Positions 6,764 through 10,694 of a DNA stretch of 10,694 nt are shown in pieces. Origin of the DNA: DASRBO01 sp035653595 (lineage in GTDB: Bacteria; Actinomycetota; Acidimicrobiia; Acidimicrobiales; JAJPHE01). The position numbers and the translations under genes are program-made. Each line of letters opens with the position of its first letter. Position 1 is the first letter of the stretch. The DNA lies in contig DASRBO010000081.1 in assembly GCA_035653595.1 (NCBI GenBank), positions 1-10,694 of the forward strand, given 5' to 3'. Under the pieces are notes generated by a model. That model ran no database searches. It had not been told where the DNA came from and was given only the letters and a program-made list of their open reading frames with translations.

Positions 6764-8088
6764 CAGCGCACCGCCTTCTCGAGGGCGGCGGCGAAGGCGT
6801 CCACCTCGGCCCGGGTGCGCCGCTCGGTGACGGCGACCAGCAGGGCTCCCTCGTAGGGCGTGGACTCGAACCCGTCCGCCAGCGCCACCCCGGCCAGGAA
6901 GCCGTCGTCGGCCAGGCGCTCGATGGCCGCTGCCGCCCCGCCGGGCACGTGGACGGCGAACTCCCTCAGCGTCGGAGCGCCGCTGGCCGGAGCGACCCCG
7001 TCGATGGCCAGCAGGGCCTCCCTGCAGTAGCGGGTGCCGCGGGCGCAGCGCAGGGCCAGCTCCCGCAGGCCGGCCGTGCCCAGCCACCCCAGCTGTATGG
7101 CGGCGGTGACCGCCATCAGGGTCTGGTTGGTGCACACGTTGGACGACGCCTTCTCCCGCCGGATGTCCTGCTCGCGGGCCCGCAGCGTGGTCACATAGGC
7201 CCGCCGGCCCTCGCCGTCGACCGTCTCGCCCACCAGCCGGCCGGGCAGTCGGCGCACCAGGTCGGCGCGGCAGCTGAACAGGCCCAGATAGGGGCCACCG
7301 AAGCCGAGGGCCACCCCGAGGGCCTGGCCCTCCCCCACCACCACATCCGCCCCCTGCTCCCCCGGGGTGCGCAGGAGCCCGGCCGACACCGGATCGAACG
7401 CCACCGCCAGCAGCGCCCCGGCGGCGTCGGCCCTGGCCCGGGCCGCTCCCAGGTCCTCGAGGCAGCCGAGGAAGTTGGGGCTCTGCACCAACAGGGCGCC
7501 AGGTGTCCCCTGGTCGGGCCAGCGCGTCACCCCGTCCACCAGCGGAGCTACCACCAGCTCATGACCGGTGCCGGCGGCGAATGTGGCCAGCGCCGCCCGC
7601 CAGTGCGGGTGCACCCCCTGGGACACCCAGACCTCGGCCCGGCCCCGGGTGGCCGAGGCCAGGTTCACCGCCTCGACGCAGGCGCTGGCCCCGTCGTAGA
7701 GGGAGGCGTTGCTGACCGCCGTGCCCGACAGCCGGCACAGCAGGGTCTGGAACTCGAACAGCGCCTGCAGCACCCCCTGGGCCACCTCGGGCTGATAGGG
7801 GGTGTAGGCGGTCACGAACTCCGACCGCCCGGCCAGGGCCCGGGTCGCCGCCGGTATGTCGTGGTCGTAGGCGCCGGCGCCGGCGAAGCAGATCAGGTCG
7901 CGGTTGCGGGCCCCGAGCTCCTCGAAGCGGGCGAGGACGTCCGGCTCGGACAGGCCGGGGGCGAGGTCGAGTCCGGCCCCTAGCCGCAGCGCCTCCGGCA
8001 CAGCCGAGTAGAGCTCCTCCAGCGAGGACAGGCCCATGAAGCCGAGCATGTCGGCGACCTCGGCGTCGGTGTGGGGGACGTAGGACAA
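6763..8088 (-). CDS. gcvPA: Glycine dehydrogenase (decarboxylating), subunit 1 (P-protein alpha)
   Basis: The non-PLP half of the split P-protein, 441 residues, normal for this subunit. Recognisable blocks are DMLGFMGLSSLEELYSAVP at the N-terminus, FAGAGAYDHDIPA, FVTAYTPYQPEVAQGVLQAL, NASLYDGASACVEA, FGGPYLGLFSC and the RREKASSNVCTNQTL signature before the C-terminal domain. The start is a TTG at 8088, three bases after the gcvT stop. A Shine-Dalgarno, GAAGAGG, lies inside the last codons of gcvT six bases upstream, and homologues begin with the same short lead-in to the first helix. The gene overlaps gcvPB by one base. The complex acts in the cytoplasm with GcvT, GcvH and lipoamide dehydrogenase; the last two are not in the window. 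Confidence 0.96.
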   Translation of the reverse strand: MSYVPHTDAEVADMLGFMGLSSLEELYSAVPEALRLGAGLDLAPGLSEPDVLARFEELGARNRDLICFAGAGAYDHDIPAATRALAGRSEFVTAYTPYQPEVAQGVLQALFEFQTLLCRLSGTAVSNASLYDGASACVEAVNLASATRGRAEVWVSQGVHPHWRAALATFAAGTGHELVVAPLVDGVTRWPDQGTPGALLVQSPNFLGCLEDLGAARARADAAGALLAVAFDPVSAGLLRTPGEQGADVVVGEGQALGVALGFGGPYLGLFSCRADLVRRLPGRLVGETVDGEGRRAYVTTLRAREQDIRREKASSNVCTNQTLMAVTAAIQLGWLGTAGLRELALRCARGTRYCREALLAIDGVAPASGAPTLREFAVHVPGGAAAAIERLADDGFLAGVALADGFESTPYEGALLVAVTERRTRAEVDAFAAALEKAVR

Positions 8089-8091
8089 CGG

Positions 8092-9147
8092 CTACCTCTT
8101 CTTCTCCACGAACGGCAGTCGGGTGACGACCCCGCCCGCCGGGCGGCCCCTCATGTCCAGCTCCACCTCGGTGCCGACGCCGACATCGGGTCGGAGGAAG
8201 CCCAGCGCTATCCCGCAGCCGAGCACCGGGGAGAAGTTCCCGCTGGTCACCTCGCCGACCACCTGGCCGTCCACCCGGACGGCGTAGCCGGCCCGCGGCG
8301 GCTGGCGGCCAGGGGTGGTGATGCCCCGCAGCCGGCGGGTGAGGCCGCGTTGGCGCTCGGCCTCCAGGGCGCTCCGGCCCCGGAACGGGCCCTTGTCCCA
8401 CGCCACCACCCAGCCCAGGCCGGCCTGGGGCGGGGTTATGCCCGGTCCCAGCTCGTGGCCGTGCAGGGGCAGGCCCGCCTCCAGGCGAAGGGTGTCCCTG
8501 GCGCCCAGGCCGGCCGGGGTCGCCCCGGCCTCCACGATGGCGTCCCACAGCCCGGCGGCGGCCTCGGCGGGAACGGCGATCTCGACCCCGTCCTCGCCGG
8601 TGTAGCCGGTCCCCGCCACCACGCACTCCACGCCGGACCAAGCCACCGCCTCCACCCGGAACCGTCCCACCCCGGCGGCGTCGGGGCACACCTTCTCGAG
8701 GCACCGGCGGGCGTCGGGACCCTGAACGGCGATCACCGCCCGGGTGGCGGTGACGTCCTCGCCTCCCACCGCCTCCCTCACCCGGGTCGTGTTTGACGCG
8801 TTCGGCATCACGTCGAAGCGCTCGGCTCCCACCCACCACACGATGATGTCGTCGAGGACCGAGCCGTCGGCCTCGTCGAGGAGGTGGGTGTACTGGGCCT
8901 GGCCGGCACCGATGCGGCCCAGGTCGTTGGTGAGGCTTGACTGCAGGCGGCCCAGGGCGTCCTCCCCCGTCACCCGCACCGTGCCCAGGTGGCTGACGTC
9001 GAAGGCCGCCACCCCGCCCCGGCAGGCCATGTGCTCGGCGATGGTGCCCTCCGGGTAGGCCAGGGGCATCTCCCAGCCTCCGAAGTCCACCATGCGCGCC
9101 CCCAGGGCCCGGTGGGAGGCGTCCAGCGGCGAGCGCTTAGCCGGCAC
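8092..9147 (-). CDS. gcvT: Aminomethyltransferase (glycine cleavage T-protein)
   Basis: Transfers the methylene group from aminomethylated GcvH to tetrahydrofolate and releases ammonia; 351 residues from GTG 9147. Family blocks are SPLDASHRALGARMVDFGGWEMPLAY at the N-terminus, AAFDVSHLGTVRVTG, QSSLTNDLGRI, GSVLDDIIVWWV (contains the aspartates expected in the folate/catalytic region), GTGYTGEDGVEI, and VTSGNFSPVLGCGIALGF in the C-terminal domain. The frame is open to a GTG at 9177, but 9147 is preferred. A TACGCT -10 ends six bases before it, and the resulting N-terminus aligns with the usual GcvT beginning. It is the first gene of a tight gcvT-gcvPA-gcvPB operon. Confidence 0.95.
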   Translation of the reverse strand: MPAKRSPLDASHRALGARMVDFGGWEMPLAYPEGTIAEHMACRGGVAAFDVSHLGTVRVTGEDALGRLQSSLTNDLGRIGAGQAQYTHLLDEADGSVLDDIIVWWVGAERFDVMPNASNTTRVREAVGGEDVTATRAVIAVQGPDARRCLEKVCPDAAGVGRFRVEAVAWSGVECVVAGTGYTGEDGVEIAVPAEAAAGLWDAIVEAGATPAGLGARDTLRLEAGLPLHGHELGPGITPPQAGLGWVVAWDKGPFRGRSALEAERQRGLTRRLRGITTPGRQPPRAGYAVRVDGQVVGEVTSGNFSPVLGCGIALGFLRPDVGVGTEVELDMRGRPAGGVVTRLPFVEKKR

Positions 9148-9153
9148 CCGGGC

Positions 9154-9159
9154 AGCGTA
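9154..9159 (-). promoter_or_regulatory. -10 box (TACGCT) for leaderless gcvT operon transcript
   Basis: On the minus strand TACGCT fits TANNNT and is followed by six bases and then GTG 9147. Transcription from the usual +7 position would begin on the start codon itself. No Shine-Dalgarno is present and no clear -35 is visible. The 66-base gap upstream is too short for a glycine riboswitch. Confidence 0.5.
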
Positions 9160-9213
9160 CCGGTCGCCCGGGCGCACCCCGGGATGCTCGGCCGGGGGCG
9201 GGCGCCGGTTCGC

Positions 9214-9576
9214 TCAGCCGGCCTCGGCCATCTGCGACGGTGGCTCGAGGCCGTACTTCACCAGCAGATTGAGGTAGTCGCGCTGGTAGAGGATGCGGAT
9301 GTCGATCTCCGGATGCAGTTCCCGCAGCCGGCGCACCTTGCGGTTCTTCTTGGTCACCAGCTTCTGGTTGAGGGTGGTGATCTCTATGAAGACGTCGTAG
9401 GCCGGCAGGTAGAAGTCGGGCCGGAAGGCCAGGGTGGGCTCGAGGTCGCTGTTCCACTCCAGCACGAACTCGATGGGCTCGTACTCCCAGGCGATCCCGT
9501 AGAAGTCGAGCAGCTTGGCGAACTGCCGCTCAGAGTTGTGGGCGAAGCAGACCTGCTCGTGAGCCAGCGTGCTCAG
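9214..9576 (-). CDS. Small PD-(D/E)XK nuclease-like protein; start uncertain (CTG or -1 frameshift from the MerR gene)
   Basis: A conserved-looking domain of about 120 residues, with codon use like the neighbouring real genes. Numbering from CTG 9576, the core reads FAHNSERQFAKLLDFYGIAW with Glu16, then RPDFYLP (Asp54), FIEIT (Glu65 and Thr67) and NQKLVTKKNRKVRRLREL (Lys72 onward). This order of Glu, Asp, Glu-X-(Lys) resembles a PD-(D/E)XK restriction-nuclease fold, but Thr sits where the catalytic Lys is expected, so activity is doubtful. No ATG, GTG or TTG lies between the MerR stop region and this core. The first downstream candidate, GTG 9465, would delete about 37 residues including Glu16. 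The gene may start at CTG 9576 or be made by slippage at the end of the MerR gene. I infer co-transcription with that gene. Its function is unknown to me. Confidence 0.7.
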   Translation of the reverse strand: MSTLAHEQVCFAHNSERQFAKLLDFYGIAWEYEPIEFVLEWNSDLEPTLAFRPDFYLPAYDVFIEITTLNQKLVTKKNRKVRRLRELHPEIDIRILYQRDYLNLLVKYGLEPPSQMAEAG

Positions 9577-9581
9577 GGCCC

Positions 9582-10088
<507 letters not shown>

Positions 10089-10100
10089 CCTCTGCCTCCG

Positions 10101-10132
10101 GTTCACATGGACGTAACTACGCCGATGTGAAC
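10101..10132 (-). promoter_or_regulatory. Inverted repeat GTTCACAT-N16-ATGTGAAC, probable operator of the MerR gene
   Basis: Two perfect eight-base arms (10101-10108 and 10125-10132) are separated by 16 bases. The repeat begins directly after the predicted -10 and covers the predicted transcription start and the 5' leader up to the Shine-Dalgarno. This placement suits autorepression by the MerR protein or control by another dimeric regulator. A leader hairpin is an alternative reading. Confidence 0.6.
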
Positions 10133-10162
10133 AGGCTATGCCCGGGCCCCATGAGCGGTCAA
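10133..10162 (-). promoter_or_regulatory. Promoter of the MerR gene (TTGACC-N18-TAGCCT)
   Basis: On the minus strand, TTGACC (10162-10157) and TAGCCT (10138-10133) are separated by 18 bases, a good match to the primary sigma-factor pattern. The predicted start near 10126 gives a leader of about 38 bases containing GGAGG at 10099-10095. The inverted repeat abuts the -10. Confidence 0.65.
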
Positions 10163-10193
10163 CGACCCCCCGCGGCACGAGGCGCACGGTCGG

Positions 10194-10217
10194 GGCCGGC
10201 CCCTCGTCGGGCCGGCC
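10194..10217 (-). terminator. GC hairpin after the bifunctional nuclease gene
   Basis: GGCCGGCCC (10194-10202) pairs perfectly with GGGCCGGCC (10209-10217) around a six-base loop, three bases after the nuclease stop codon. There is no T run, as is frequent in high-GC genomes. It would separate the nuclease transcript from the MerR promoter. Confidence 0.5.
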
Positions 10218-10220
10218 GGC

Positions 10221-10694
10221 TCAGGCGAAGTCCTCCGGCCTGACGTCCTGGATGAACTCGCGGAACTGGTCCACCAGCTCCTCCGCCGAGGCCTCGTCCT
10301 CCGCCTCGTCGTCGTCGGCGGTGGACAGGATGAGGCCCTCGGCGTCGAGGAGGTCGTCGGCGACGTAGAGCGGGGTACCCATGCGCACGGCGATGGCGAT
10401 GGCGTCCGACGGCCGGCTGGACACGGTGAAGTGGCGCCCGTCGAGGTCCACGTGGATTTCTGCGTAATAGGTGGATTCGCGCAGCTCGGTGACCACCACC
10501 CGCTCCACCCTCACCCCGAACATGGTCAGCATGTCGCGGATCAGATCGTGGGTCATGGGGCGCTCGGTGGTCATCCCCTGGAGGGCGAAGGCGATGGCGG
10601 TCGCCTCCGGCGGCCCGATGAAGATGGGCAGCGTCCGGCGCCGGCCCTCGCCCTCCTGGAGCAGGACCACCGGCTGCTTGGACTGGAGATCAAC
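10221..10694 (-). CDS. Bifunctional nuclease family protein (DUF151), N-terminus off window
   Basis: The frame is open to the right edge, giving 157 residues beginning VDLQSKQPVVLLQEGEGRRR. Family members usually have some 10-15 residues before this point, so the true start is outside; the GTG at 10670 is not a credible start. Hallmarks are LPIFIGPPEATAIAFALQG, RPMTHDLIRDML, ESTYYAEIHV and SSRPSDAIAIAVRMGTPLYV, which define the DUF151/BFN fold. An acidic segment (DDDEAEDEASAEELVDQF) and a short helix end the protein. Plant and bacterial members have been described as nucleases acting on DNA and RNA; the role in Actinobacteria (Rv1829 type) is not clear to me. Its position just upstream of a MerR regulator matches the order seen in mycobacteria. 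Confidence 0.92.
   Translation of the reverse strand, partial: VDLQSKQPVVLLQEGEGRRRTLPIFIGPPEATAIAFALQGMTTERPMTHDLIRDMLTMFGVRVERVVVTELRESTYYAEIHVDLDGRHFTVSSRPSDAIAIAVRMGTPLYVADDLLDAEGLILSTADDDEAEDEASAEELVDQFREFIQDVRPEDFA

Noticed and set aside
5273..6856. Plus-strand open frame of 527 codons opposite gcvPB
   Set aside because: Antisense to a complete gcvPB with an intact PLP motif; composition is repetitive with no recognisable domain.
6763..7135. N-terminal extension of gcvPB into gcvPA
   Set aside because: The frame is open, but the ATG overlapping the gcvPA stop gives a normal-length protein, and the extension is out of frame with conserved gcvPA sequence.
9178..9213. Possible glycine riboswitch before gcvT
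   Set aside because: The gap is too short for one, and the operon appears to be leaderless.

Overview
The window is very GC-rich, with almost every third codon position G or C, and it uses GTG and TTG starts. Several genes have TANNNT-type -10 boxes placed only a few bases before the start codon, a pattern common in Actinobacteria. The bifunctional-nuclease and MerR gene pair next to glycine-cleavage genes resembles the mycobacterial Rv1828-Rv1832 neighbourhood. Together with a split glycine decarboxylase (gcvPA/gcvPB), this suggests a deep-branching actinobacterium, possibly of the Acidimicrobiia. That placement is inference from gene content and sequence style, not a database result. I see no rRNA, tRNA, CRISPR array, insertion sequence or phage gene.

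Layout. Bases 1-1250 (minus) hold the N-terminal part of an unrecognised protein: a small folded domain, then a long Arg/Pro/Gly linker, then a helical region cut by the window edge. A divergent intergenic region of about 310 bases follows and carries several inverted repeats. Plus-strand genes then run to 5206: a membrane-associated HD-GYP protein with a long disordered tail (1561-3057), a class II aldolase/adducin-family enzyme (3122-3883), and an LLM-class flavin-dependent oxidoreductase (4019-5206). The oxidoreductase has its own promoter, overlapped by a TetR-like palindrome. A hairpin at 5218-5237 separates these genes from a convergent minus-strand block.

The minus block, read right to left, is: a bifunctional nuclease (DUF151 type, N-terminus off the window); a MerR regulator of the FtsR/Rv1828 type with its own promoter and a perfect inverted repeat over the predicted start site; a small PD-(D/E)XK-like protein; then gcvT, gcvPA and gcvPB. 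The three gcv genes are packed end to end (a 3-base gap, then a 1-base overlap) and encode the T-protein and both halves of the P-protein. The carrier protein GcvH and the L-protein (lipoamide dehydrogenase) needed to complete the pathway are not in the window.

The most unusual point is the junction between the MerR gene and the nuclease-like ORF. The small ORF has no ATG, GTG or TTG that would preserve its conserved N-terminus. A run of six G directly before the MerR stop codon would place a ribosome slipping by -1 exactly into its frame. The alternatives are a CTG start or a sequence error. Nothing else clearly amounts to a new system; the remaining findings are regulatory sites, an unlabelled gene family at the left edge and unusual domain arrangements.
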